Shown here: positions 15,384 to 23,687 of the stretch, one piece after another
Numbering within the stretch: the stretch's first letter is position 1
How the letters are laid out: the number at the start of each line of letters is the position of its first letter
Assembly (NCBI GenBank): GCA_900759665.1
Contig: CAAEWE010000040.1
Location: 62,001 to 126,000, forward strand
Direction: 5' to 3'
DNA from: Lachnospiraceae bacterium
GTDB lineage: Bacteria > Bacillota > Clostridia > Lachnospirales > Lachnospiraceae
DNA: 64,000 nt
Translations under genes and position numbers: made by a program
The notes under the pieces: model-generated
What the model was told of the DNA's origin: nothing
The model's input: the letters and a program-made list of their open reading frames with translations, nothing else
The model's database searches: none

Positions 15384-17858
15384 ATGATTAGAGTAAATAA
15401 ACTGGATAAATATTTTAATAAGGGAAAGAACAACGAAAATCATGTTCTGAAGGAAGTCAGTCTGGAGCTGGGCGAGAAGGGGCTTGTATGTATTCTCGGA
15501 GAGAGCGGTTCCGGCAAAACAACGCTTCTGAATACGATTGGTGGTCTGGACACGTTCCGGAGCGGATCTGTGGAAGTGGATGACGTGGTACTGAAGAAAT
15601 ACGAGCAGAAGAAAATAGAGCGTCTGCGTAACCAGAAATTTGGTTATATCTTTCAGAATTATTATCTGCTGCAGGACTATACCGTGGCATATAATGTCAA
15701 GCTGGCACTGAACGTGTTCGATCTGACGGAGGAGCAGAAGGATGAACGCGTAGACTATGTACTGGAGGCACTGGGAATGTCACGTTATAAGAAAAAACGT
15801 GTTTCACAGCTTTCCGGCGGACAGCAGCAGAGAGTATCCATTGCCAGAGCCCTTGTAAAATCTCCGGATATTATTCTGGCAGATGAGCCTACCGGTAATC
15901 TGGATGAGGAAAATACCCTGAATACTATGAGCATTCTGAAAAGTATTTCTAAGGAATGTCTGGTGATTTTAGTATCTCATGAAAAAGCCATTGCCAAATT
16001 TTTTGCAGACCGGATCATTGAGATCCGGGACGGCGAAATTGTAAGGGATTATGAAAATAATGCTACCGGTGGTTATCAGAAGATAGATGATTCCAATATT
16101 TATCTGCGGGATATGCAGGAGCAGACGGTTGAGGAAGATTTTGTCAAGCTTTCCCTGTACCGGGATAGCTTCGGCCAGGATGATCCGGACGGAATAGAAA
16201 ACCGCAAGCTTCATATCAATCTGGCATGGAAGGATGGAAAGCTTTACATACAGACAGAGGATGATATCAATCTGGTGCTTACCGGCGAGGAATCCGGTTG
16301 TGTGATGCTGGATCAGAGCAAACCGAAGCTGGATCAGAGCCGGATGGAGGAGGTTTCTTATGATCTGCCGAAAATGCAGGCGGGACGAAGCCGGGGTCTG
16401 CCGTTTCGGGAAATCCGGAAACTGGCATGTGAAAATATCCGGATGATGGGCAAAAAGCATCGGTTTATTGCAGGGATCCTTCTGGTAACCTCTGTATTGC
16501 TGGTGTTAGCCCTGGCTGATTTTATGATGCAGCATGATATCAACAAGCAGGAGATTGTGACGCAGGATTCCCATTATGTCACGGTGAAGCTGGAGCAGGG
16601 CAAAGGCGTAGACGGCAGTGAATTTTATACACAGGCACTGGAATACTGCAAAGAGACATTAACCTCTGATGTCAATTATAATGCACTGACCCAGGGAACA
16701 TTAAATATCGGGTACGATGGATTTCGCCAGTTAAAGCAGGTAAATGCGAAAATGGAAGATTATTCTGCAGTGGATTATAATTTGCTGAAAAAAGAGGATC
16801 TGATCTGTGGACGGCTTCCGAAAAATCGTAAAGAGATTGTCATTGACAAGTGGCTGTTGAATACATTTCAGAAATCCGGCAGCGTTGTGGCATCCCTCTA
16901 CAATAATGAGAAGTCTTTGCTGGGGCTCACGGTGATCACAATGGTATCGGATCTGGAGTTAAAGATCGTCGGAGTATCGGATACCGGAGAACCATCCATT
17001 TATGTCAGCCCATATGTGGCGTTTGGAATGAACTATGGAAATAAGCAGGTCATGCCGATAGAGGAGCTGCAGGAATTATATCCAAAAGAGTTTGGTAAGA
17101 TGAAGCTTGGGAAACAGCAGATTCTGATTGATACAGATAAATATGAGGAGTATGAACACCAGAAACGCTGGGAGAGCGGCGAGATGATCACGGCGCAGGC
17201 GGAGCAGTATCTGGGAGTATCTCCCTGCAAGATCGTTGGAAAATTTCCGAAGAGCAGTGGGGCGGAATACGTGCTTCCAAAGGAAAGATGCGATCAGATC
17301 AAGCTGGAATATGTAGCGGATGCAAAGCAGTTTCAGGTGTATACAGATAATGTAGAAGAAACCATACAATATTTCAAAAATAAAGGAAAAGCGTATGCGC
17401 AATATTTTAAGGTAAAAGCACAGAGCAATGCACAGACTCAGATCGATAAGTACCGGAAAGACCAGAAAGAAAGTGGATTGAATGCAGGATATATTGTTAC
17501 AATAGCGGTTGCAGTATTGTCATTGATTATGATATATTTTACTATAAAGTCAAATGCAATGGCACGAAGCGAGGAACTGACTGTTTACCGTCTGATCGGA
17601 ATTGCACCGGGAAGCATTCTCAAGGCATATATGCTGGAGATGATCATGATGACGGCATATACCTGTGTTCCGGCAATCCTGCTCACCTGTGGCGTGATCA
17701 AATTTATCACTTCGATCCCGTCGCTGGAGATTTATCTGCTGTTTCCATGGTGGATGGCAGTACTGCTGATCGCCGCTATGTTTATTGTCAACACGATCAT
17801 CAGCATTCTTCCGGTACACAGGATCCTGCATACACCACCGGCACAGCTGGTACAGTAG
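15384..17858 (+). CDS. ABC ATPase fused to FtsX-like permease (second)
   Basis: This 824-residue fusion has an N-terminal ABC ATPase with Walker A GESGSGKTT (residues 39-47), signature LSGGQ (143-147), Walker B ADEPTGNLD and switch His, followed by a spacer domain of about 130 residues, one membrane helix near 365-385, a large extracellular domain, and three C-terminal helices with the FtsX core (VYRLIGIAPGSILKAYMLEM). It is less similar to the first two genes than they are to each other. With them it forms a plausible lipoprotein/peptide or antimicrobial exporter. The gene starts one base after the previous stop, with GAAAGGAAT as ribosome site. Confidence 0.85.
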   Translation: MIRVNKLDKYFNKGKNNENHVLKEVSLELGEKGLVCILGESGSGKTTLLNTIGGLDTFRSGSVEVDDVVLKKYEQKKIERLRNQKFGYIFQNYYLLQDYTVAYNVKLALNVFDLTEEQKDERVDYVLEALGMSRYKKKRVSQLSGGQQQRVSIARALVKSPDIILADEPTGNLDEENTLNTMSILKSISKECLVILVSHEKAIAKFFADRIIEIRDGEIVRDYENNATGGYQKIDDSNIYLRDMQEQTVEEDFVKLSLYRDSFGQDDPDGIENRKLHINLAWKDGKLYIQTEDDINLVLTGEESGCVMLDQSKPKLDQSRMEEVSYDLPKMQAGRSRGLPFREIRKLACENIRMMGKKHRFIAGILLVTSVLLVLALADFMMQHDINKQEIVTQDSHYVTVKLEQGKGVDGSEFYTQALEYCKETLTSDVNYNALTQGTLNIGYDGFRQLKQVNAKMEDYSAVDYNLLKKEDLICGRLPKNRKEIVIDKWLLNTFQKSGSVVASLYNNEKSLLGLTVITMVSDLELKIVGVSDTGEPSIYVSPYVAFGMNYGNKQVMPIEELQELYPKEFGKMKLGKQQILIDTDKYEEYEHQKRWESGEMITAQAEQYLGVSPCKIVGKFPKSSGAEYVLPKERCDQIKLEYVADAKQFQVYTDNVEETIQYFKNKGKAYAQYFKVKAQSNAQTQIDKYRKDQKESGLNAGYIVTIAVAVLSLIMIYFTIKSNAMARSEELTVYRLIGIAPGSILKAYMLEMIMMTAYTCVPAILLTCGVIKFITSIPSLEIYLLFPWWMAVLLIAAMFIVNTIISILPVHRILHTPPAQLVQ

Positions 17859-17966
17859 CATAGGGCAGAAGCGGCAGATTATTTTTCGTGATGATATTGA
17901 AGAGTTATGGGAGAAGATTGTGTGTCCGCATTGCATAGAAAATGAGTTATAGAAATGAGGAACAGG

Positions 17967-18968
17967 ATGCAGATATATTTCGCCCCTTTAGAGAGCATTA
18001 CCGGATATGTATTCCGGAATGTGTACGAAGAGTATTATGGAGGAATCGACCGGTATTTTACACCTTTTATCACGGCAACGGATAGCAGACGTCTGAGAAA
18101 CAAGGAAATGCGGGATATCCTGCCGGAGAATAATCAGGTGGGGGGTCTGATCCCGCAGATCATGAGCAACCGTGCAGAAGAGTTTCTACGGGTAGCGGAT
18201 CAGATGGCAGAGCTTGGTTATGACACAGTAAATCTGAATCTGGGCTGCCCCGCCCGGACTGTAGTGTCCAAGGGGAAGGGCTCCGGCTTTTTGGCGAGAA
18301 CTGTGGCACTGGACCGGTTTCTGGAGGAGATCTACCGGGAATGTCCACTGAAGATATCTATTAAAACAAGGCTGGGGGTGGATGATCCGGAGGAGTTTCT
18401 GGAGATTGTTGACATTTATAATAAGTATCCGGTAGAGGAGCTGATCATTCATCCACGGGTGCAAAAGGATTATTACAAAAATACACCAAATCTGGAAATG
18501 TTTGCGGAGGCAGTCAGACGCTGCAATATGCCGTTATGTTATAACGGAGATATCTGTTCTCTGGAGGATTACGAACGGATCCGGGAGCGTTTCCCGGAGG
18601 TGTCCCACATGATGATCGGGCGGGGACTTTTGGCACATCCGGAGCTAGCGTTACAGATACAGGAGAGGGAGGCGGACCGGTCGGTGAAGACTGCTGCGGA
18701 TCCGGGAGAACAAACCGGCGGGATCCGTAATTTGTCCGACAGGGAACGTCTTAACCATATTGGGGCATATGCCAATGCCCTTTGCGAAGCGTACTGTGAG
18801 GCGTATGGCCCGGGACAGCCGGTGCTTTTTAAAATGAAAGAGTTGTGGGGCTTTCTGGCAGACAGCATGCCGGATGGCAAAAAGCTTCGGAAAAAGATAC
18901 ACAAGACGCAGAGGTTGGATGGATATCAGCGGCTGATGCGTGAGGTTTTTCCGGATATCTATTTTTAA
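17967..18968 (+). CDS. tRNA-dihydrouridine synthase
   Basis: Dus enzymes reduce uridine to dihydrouridine in the tRNA D-loop using FMN and NADPH. The 333-residue protein starts with the FMN-binding strand YFAPLESITGYVFRN and has the catalytic-Cys motif NLGCPARTVVSKGKGSG about residues 90-106, KISIKTRLG for FMN phosphate, and MIGRGLLAHPEL. ATG 17967 was chosen over 17955 because GAGG lies six bases before it and the family begins right at this strand. A non-conserved insertion (about residues 228-245) precedes the helical C-terminal domain. The subtype (DusA/B/C-like) cannot be settled by eye. Confidence 0.88.
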   Translation: MQIYFAPLESITGYVFRNVYEEYYGGIDRYFTPFITATDSRRLRNKEMRDILPENNQVGGLIPQIMSNRAEEFLRVADQMAELGYDTVNLNLGCPARTVVSKGKGSGFLARTVALDRFLEEIYRECPLKISIKTRLGVDDPEEFLEIVDIYNKYPVEELIIHPRVQKDYYKNTPNLEMFAEAVRRCNMPLCYNGDICSLEDYERIRERFPEVSHMMIGRGLLAHPELALQIQEREADRSVKTAADPGEQTGGIRNLSDRERLNHIGAYANALCEAYCEAYGPGQPVLFKMKELWGFLADSMPDGKKLRKKIHKTQRLDGYQRLMREVFPDIYF

Positions 18969-18986
18969 ATAAGAAAGGAGCGGCAA

Positions 18987-20078
18987 ATGGAAAAGATGAA
19001 AAAACGTATTGGGAATGGGATTGTAGCAGCGATTATCGCAGTTGGTGCAGCCGGTCTGATCCTTGCCGGGATTAGTTATAAGGCACTGACAGAAAAGAGG
19101 TCTGCTTCCGGGGCAGGTGCCTCTGTAGCCGGGATAACAGGAACCGTTAGCGGGGAACTGACCAAAACAGCACAGGCAGCAGGGGCAGCTCCGGTGGAGC
19201 AGCACGGTGTACTGCACGTATCCGGAACGGATCTGAAGGACAGTCATGGTGCCAAATTTCAGTTGAAGGGTGTCAGTACCCATGGCATTGCCTGGTTTCC
19301 GCAGTATGTAAATAAGGATGCATTTCAGACGCTCCGGGATAACTATGGCATCAATACGATCCGCCTGGCAATGTACACAAATAAGTCTGAAGGATATGGT
19401 CCGGGTGCGGTCAAAAAGATTCAGGAGGGTGTGAAGTACGCTACAGAACTTGGGATGTATGTGATCATCGACTGGCATATTCTGAACGACGGTGATCCAA
19501 ATCAGCATAAATCAGAGGCAAAGAAATTTTTCACAAAGATGTCGAAGAAATACGGCAGCCAGAAGAATGTTATTTATGAGATCTGCAATGAGCCAAACGG
19601 CAATGTTACCTGGAATAAGCAGATCAAACCGTATGCGAAAACGATCATCAAGGTCATTCGGAAGCACAGCAAAAATGCTGTGATCGTGGTCGGAACACCG
19701 ACATGGTCACAGGATGTGGATATCGTAGCACAGAGTCCGCTGAAAGGGAAGAATCTCATGTATGCGCTTCATTTCTATGCCGGAACACATAAGGAATGGA
19801 ATCAGGAAAAGCTGAAGACAGCCCATAAAAAGGGTCTGCCGGTGATCGTGACAGAGTTCAGTATCTGTGATGCTTCCGGAAACGGCGCCCTTGACAAGGC
19901 GTCCGGCAATCAATGGCTGCGTCTGCTGGATAAATACAATATCAGCTACACGGCATGGAGCCTTTGTAATAAAAATGAATCTTCAGCACTCATCGCCAGC
20001 ACATGCAGCAAAACAAGCGGCTGGACGTCCGGCGATCTGTCAGCGGCAGGAAAGTGGTATTTTAACAAAACGAAATAA
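18987..20078 (+). CDS. Secreted GH5 endoglucanase-like enzyme
   Basis: This 363-residue glycoside hydrolase family 5 enzyme cleaves beta-1,4-glucan-type chains. An N-terminal membrane/signal segment (about residues 9-30) and an Ala/Thr/Ser-rich spacer precede the catalytic barrel. The barrel shows LKGVSTHGIAWFPQYV, NTIRLAMY, VIIDWHI, the acid/base YEICNEPNG and the nucleophile VTEFSICDASGNG, the pattern of the cellulase-like GH5_2 group. There is no dockerin, carbohydrate-binding module or sortase motif, so it may stay anchored by its signal segment or be released alone. The start follows AAAGGAGCGGCAA. Confidence 0.87.
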   Translation: MEKMKKRIGNGIVAAIIAVGAAGLILAGISYKALTEKRSASGAGASVAGITGTVSGELTKTAQAAGAAPVEQHGVLHVSGTDLKDSHGAKFQLKGVSTHGIAWFPQYVNKDAFQTLRDNYGINTIRLAMYTNKSEGYGPGAVKKIQEGVKYATELGMYVIIDWHILNDGDPNQHKSEAKKFFTKMSKKYGSQKNVIYEICNEPNGNVTWNKQIKPYAKTIIKVIRKHSKNAVIVVGTPTWSQDVDIVAQSPLKGKNLMYALHFYAGTHKEWNQEKLKTAHKKGLPVIVTEFSICDASGNGALDKASGNQWLRLLDKYNISYTAWSLCNKNESSALIASTCSKTSGWTSGDLSAAGKWYFNKTK

Positions 20079-20086
20079 AGACAAAA

Positions 20087-20122
20087 AAGGAGGTCACCCG
20101 GGGGAAGTGGGTGGCCTCTTTA
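20087..20122 (+). terminator. Terminator after the GH5 gene
   Basis: AAGGAGGTCACCC pairs with GGGTGGCCTCTT (one G:T and one mismatch) around a short loop, followed by TATAAA. The rest of the 270-base gap to the next gene is AT-rich with a promoter near its end. Confidence 0.7.
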
Positions 20123-20274
20123 TAAAGGGGAAACAAATAAAAGATAATATGTAAAGTTAACTCTTCTTTTATAAGTTATAATATATTACCGAAAAATTCA
20201 ATACCTTTTTTGAAAATATTTTGTGAAATTTCGAATAAAATTTTAATAAAATATGAATGAAACGTAAAAATGAG

Positions 20275-20304
20275 TTGTCTAAGACGTACTGTATATTATA
20301 TAAT
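20275..20304 (+). promoter_or_regulatory. Promoter for the DUF975 gene
   Basis: TTGTCT (-35) and TATAAT (-10) are 18 bases apart, ending 44 bases before the start codon. Confidence 0.55.
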
Positions 20305-20348
20305 ATAAACAAATTCATAGCGCAAATGGGCGCGGAAAGAGGTAACAC

Positions 20349-21224
20349 ATGATAACATGGACGAGGGAAGAATTAAAATCCAGGGCAAAGGCAGCAGTAA
20401 AGATGTACTATTGGAAGCTGGTACTGGTTTCATTGATCTTATCGGCAATCACAGGTGGAGCTACAAATGCCGGTAGAAACGGAGTGAAGAATTCCGGCAC
20501 TGCGGGAAATGGGAGTGCTGTTGATGTATCCGGTATTTTTAGCGGCTTTAATATGATGGCGGTACTGGTGGCATCTGTTGTGGCATTGGTGATCCTTCTT
20601 CTGGCGATCGCACTTCGTGTATTTGCACTAAATGTGCTGGCAGTGGGCTGCAAAGGTTTTTTTAGTCAGAGTATGACAGGGGAACCTGAGTTTCAGACTG
20701 TTGTTAACGGTTTTACTGGTAATTACTGGAATTGTGTTAAGACCTGCTTTTTAAGAGATTTATTTGTGGCACTGTGGAGTCTGCTTTTTGTGATCCCCGG
20801 CGTGATTAAGAGTTATGAATACCGCATGGTGCCGTATCTTCTGGCAGAGCATCCGGAGATGAGCAGCAGTGAGGTATTAGCACGGAGTAAGGAAATGATG
20901 GACGGCAATAAATGGGCGGTCTTTGTATTGGATCTGTCCTTTATCGGATGGGTACTTCTGGGTGCGATCACCATGGGACTTGTATTTATTTTCTGGACTT
21001 CTCCATATATTAATGCGACAGAAGCGGCATTATATCACAGACTGAGTGGTCAGGACAGTTATGGCAATGGTGGTTATGGTCAGACCGATTATGGTCAGGG
21101 TGATTACGATCAGAACAGCTATGGTCAGACCGGCTATGGTCAGGAAAATTATAATCAGACCGGTTATGATCAGGGTGATTACGATCAGAACAGTTATGAT
21201 CAAAATTATTTTTCTGATAAATAA
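20349..21224 (+). CDS. DUF975 membrane protein with Tyr/Gly/Gln/Asn repeat tail
   Basis: The first 235 residues match DUF975, a Firmicutes membrane family of unknown function: an N-terminal segment starting TREELKSRAKAAVK, then helices about residues 22-40, 65-95, 135-155 and 190-215, with the motif YEYRMVPYLLAEHPEMS and a C-terminal helix ending WTSPYINATEAALYHRL. The last 50-odd residues are a low-complexity tail of short Tyr-centred units (YGQ, YDQ, YNQ) with Gly, Asn and Asp, encoded by a 15-base tandem pattern at about 21058-21215. Many DUF975 proteins carry Gly/Tyr-rich tails. The tail resembles self-associating FUS-like sequence in composition; what it does here is unknown. Confidence 0.78.
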   Translation: MITWTREELKSRAKAAVKMYYWKLVLVSLILSAITGGATNAGRNGVKNSGTAGNGSAVDVSGIFSGFNMMAVLVASVVALVILLLAIALRVFALNVLAVGCKGFFSQSMTGEPEFQTVVNGFTGNYWNCVKTCFLRDLFVALWSLLFVIPGVIKSYEYRMVPYLLAEHPEMSSSEVLARSKEMMDGNKWAVFVLDLSFIGWVLLGAITMGLVFIFWTSPYINATEAALYHRLSGQDSYGNGGYGQTDYGQGDYDQNSYGQTGYGQENYNQTGYDQGDYDQNSYDQNYFSDK

Positions 21225-21292
21225 TTTAAACTTCGCATGTGGAGGATATCATTGCGTCCGCATGGCGTATGGGGATACAAAGGGGGGAGCGT

Positions 21293-22543
21293 ATGAAAAA
21301 AGAGAGAAAAGGTATCAAGCGGCATTTGCTTTTGATGGTGACATTGCCTACGGTTATTTTATCCGTTTTTATTCTGATCTTTGGAGCGATGCTGGTGTAT
21401 CATTTTTATTGCGACAGTATCCGGGATGAACTGGTATCTACCACGAATATGATGGTAGACTGTCTGAATCTGACAGTCCGGGGAGATTACCAATATGAGG
21501 ATGGTCTGCTGTTAAAGGGAGACATGAATATTACAGACGCAACCATGCTCTACCGGGTCAAGGAAAAGTCCAATATTGATACGTCAATATTCTGGGACAA
21601 TATTCGTGTTGTGACAACGGTAGAAGATAAAAACGGCGTTTCTGCGGCAGGGACAACGGCGGCGGATTCCGTTACGGATGTGGTGCTTGGACAGGGAGAG
21701 GATTATTTTTCTGACCATGTGAAGGTGGATGATACAAAATATATCGGATACTATAAGGCGCTGCAAAATGATGATGGGACTGTTGTCGGCATGGTTTTTG
21801 CCGGCAAAAAGAGAAGTGTGGTATATTACAAGATTTTTTGGATCCTGACCGGGTTTCTTGGGTTTTCCATGATAGCCGTTCTGGTGGCTGCCGTGTGTAC
21901 GCAGAGATATTCTGCGGGGGTGATCACAGACATCAATGCCATTAATCATTTTCTGCAGACGATCGCCGAGGGGACGTTGGGGGAGACTCTGGATGAACGG
22001 ATCCGGAACCGCCGGGATGAGCTTGGAGATATCGGTATCTACGCGGACAAAATGAGAGGCAATTTACAGAAGCTCGTGGAGATGGATGCTTTGACATCTT
22101 TATACAACCGGCGCAGTGGCAATCATATGCTGAGTGCCTTGGAGGAGCAGGGGGTTGTATATACTGCTGTCATGTGCGATATTGATTTTTTCAAAAAAGT
22201 GAATGACACATATGGTCATGCTGCCGGAGACCAGGTACTGATCGAGGTTTCTGCATCAATCCGTGATAGTGTTGGTGCCGGGGGATTTGCCAGCCGCTGG
22301 GGCGGAGAGGAGTTTCTGGCGATATACCGCATGGATCTGCCGGAGGCGAAGGTGTGTGTGGAAGCATTACAGAAAAAAATACGTGAACAGGTCATAAGCT
22401 ATGGAAGTTTTAAGATACAGATCACCATGACTTTTGGATTGACAGAAAGTGAGCCGGCAGAGTCTTATGAGCAGGTTGTAAAAAGAGCTGATGATAAACT
22501 GTACATAGGAAAAAATGGTGGAAGAGACCGGATTGTAACCTAG
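21293..22543 (+). CDS. Cache-type sensor diguanylate cyclase
   Basis: This 416-residue membrane protein should make cyclic di-GMP in response to an outside signal. It has an N-terminal helix (about residues 10-35), an extracellular single-Cache-like domain (about 40-180), a second helix (about 187-210), a HAMP-like linker and a C-terminal GGDEF domain with DALTSLYNRRSG, CDIDFFKKVNDTYGHAAGD and the active-site RWGGEEF. The inhibitory RxxD site is not obvious. ATG 21293 follows AGGGGGGAGCGT, and the in-frame extension to 21239 lacks a ribosome site. The next gene, 25 bases away, encodes a solute-binding lipoprotein. Confidence 0.87.
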   Translation: MKKERKGIKRHLLLMVTLPTVILSVFILIFGAMLVYHFYCDSIRDELVSTTNMMVDCLNLTVRGDYQYEDGLLLKGDMNITDATMLYRVKEKSNIDTSIFWDNIRVVTTVEDKNGVSAAGTTAADSVTDVVLGQGEDYFSDHVKVDDTKYIGYYKALQNDDGTVVGMVFAGKKRSVVYYKIFWILTGFLGFSMIAVLVAAVCTQRYSAGVITDINAINHFLQTIAEGTLGETLDERIRNRRDELGDIGIYADKMRGNLQKLVEMDALTSLYNRRSGNHMLSALEEQGVVYTAVMCDIDFFKKVNDTYGHAAGDQVLIEVSASIRDSVGAGGFASRWGGEEFLAIYRMDLPEAKVCVEALQKKIREQVISYGSFKIQITMTFGLTESEPAESYEQVVKRADDKLYIGKNGGRDRIVT

Positions 22544-22568
22544 TTTTTAGAGGAAAGGAGGGAGAAGA

Positions 22569-23336
22569 TTGAAAAAAACGATTATTATACTGATAGCATG
22601 TATGCTGATGGTCAGCGGCTGTGGTAAAACGAAAAACACTGTTAATTCTCTCGATGATCTGGAAGGAAAGACGATAGGTGTACAGATGAAAACCACGGGA
22701 GACATATATTCCAGCGATATTAAGGATGCACAGATCAAGAGATTTAATAAAGGAGAAGATGCAGTAAAGGCACTGCGGAAGGGTGTTGTAGATGCTGTGA
22801 TGATCGATGATGAACCGGCAAAGGTTTTTGTGGAGAAGTACGAAGATGTCAAGATCCTTTCGGAGCCTTATGCAGAAGAAGAATACGGCATTGCTGTCAA
22901 TAAGGAGGAGCAGAAACTTCTGCGGCAGATTGATCAGGCACTGGACGAACTGAAAAAAGAAGGAACTCTGGACGAGATCAAGAAAGCATGGCTTCAGGAT
23001 GGGGAGAAGAAAACGGCGTATCCTTCCAAATCCTCAAAAACCGGGCAGATGGAACTGATCATGGTGACAAATGCAGAGTTCCCGCCATATGAAAGTAAGG
23101 ACAGCTCCGGGGAGATTGTTGGAATCGATGTGGATATGATGAAGGCGGTCTGTGACAAGCTGGATCGGAAGTTGAAGATTACAGATACGGCATTTGATTC
23201 TATTGTGGTGAATGTTGAACGTAAGATGGCAGATGCAGGGGTTGCAGCAATGACCATTACAGAGGAACGGAAGAAATATGTAGATTTTTCGGATTCGTAT
23301 ATGACAGCAACACAGGTGGTCATTGTGAGAAAATAA
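22569..23336 (+). CDS. Solute-binding lipoprotein with circularly permuted lobes
   Basis: This 255-residue lipoprotein (lipobox MVSGC, Cys about residue 18) has both halves of a family 3 amino-acid-type solute-binding protein but in reversed order. Residues about 25-150 match what is normally the second half (DLEGKTIGVQMKTTG, KALRKGVVDAVMIDDEP, EEYGIAVNKEE and the closing helix LKKEGTLDEIKKAW). After a linker rich in Ser and Lys, residues about 160-255 match what is normally the first half (TNAEFPPYESKDSSGEIVGIDVDMM, AAMTITEERKKYVDFSDSYM, ending VIVRK). No permease or ATPase gene is adjacent; the upstream neighbour is a Cache-GGDEF sensor. TTG 22569 follows AAAGGAGGGAGAAGA. A ligand-binding role is likely; transport versus signalling is open. 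Confidence 0.85.
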   Translation: MKKTIIILIACMLMVSGCGKTKNTVNSLDDLEGKTIGVQMKTTGDIYSSDIKDAQIKRFNKGEDAVKALRKGVVDAVMIDDEPAKVFVEKYEDVKILSEPYAEEEYGIAVNKEEQKLLRQIDQALDELKKEGTLDEIKKAWLQDGEKKTAYPSKSSKTGQMELIMVTNAEFPPYESKDSSGEIVGIDVDMMKAVCDKLDRKLKITDTAFDSIVVNVERKMADAGVAAMTITEERKKYVDFSDSYMTATQVVIVRK

Positions 23337-23436
23337 TGATCATAAGGATGGTGGATTTACAGACGGAAAAGGGTTGCCACCACAAAGGTAGAAGAAATGT
23401 TTCTGGAAATATTTCACAATAATATCTACATAGGTA

Positions 23437-23470
23437 GAAAGCTTTGCTTTGCTTGGAAGCAGAGCTTTCT
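23437..23470 (+). terminator. Hairpin terminator after the lipoprotein gene
   Basis: AGAAAGCT and AGCTTTCT form the outer stem, with GCTT/AAGC inside, followed by TTGGTTTTG. It lies in the 351-base gap between the lipoprotein and NlpC/P60 genes. The rest of that gap holds only the promoter at 23548-23576 and a leader of about 105 bases in which no known riboswitch was recognised. Confidence 0.5.
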
Positions 23471-23547
23471 TTGGTTTTGTGGATGCTGAATGATGGAATT
23501 TGCACAGAAAATCGTAATAATTTCTTGAAAAATTCACAAAATGCCGG

Positions 23548-23576
23548 TTGACAAATTAGAGCTATGTTACTATAAT
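23548..23576 (+). promoter_or_regulatory. Consensus sigma-A promoter for NlpC/P60 gene
   Basis: TTGACA and TATAAT match consensus perfectly with a 17-base spacer, so strong constitutive expression is expected. Confidence 0.85.
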
Positions 23577-23687
23577 TGTTAATAACGTGTAACATTTATG
23601 TAATAATTTGATTGGCGTAAACTTTATACAGCATAAGGAAAACATAGAAATAAGTGAGAGGTACGATTTAAAGAAAGGATTTTTAGT

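Noticed and set aside
21046..21429. Open frame overlapping the DUF975 repeat tail
   Set aside because: Its repeated MVRPIMVR-type sequence is only the frame-shifted reading of the Tyr/Gly/Gln tandem DNA repeat.
23577..23687. Cyclic di-AMP (ydaO) riboswitch in the NlpC/P60 leader
   Set aside because: Wall-hydrolase genes often carry it, but the roughly 105-base leader is too short and lacks the conserved GAACC-type core.
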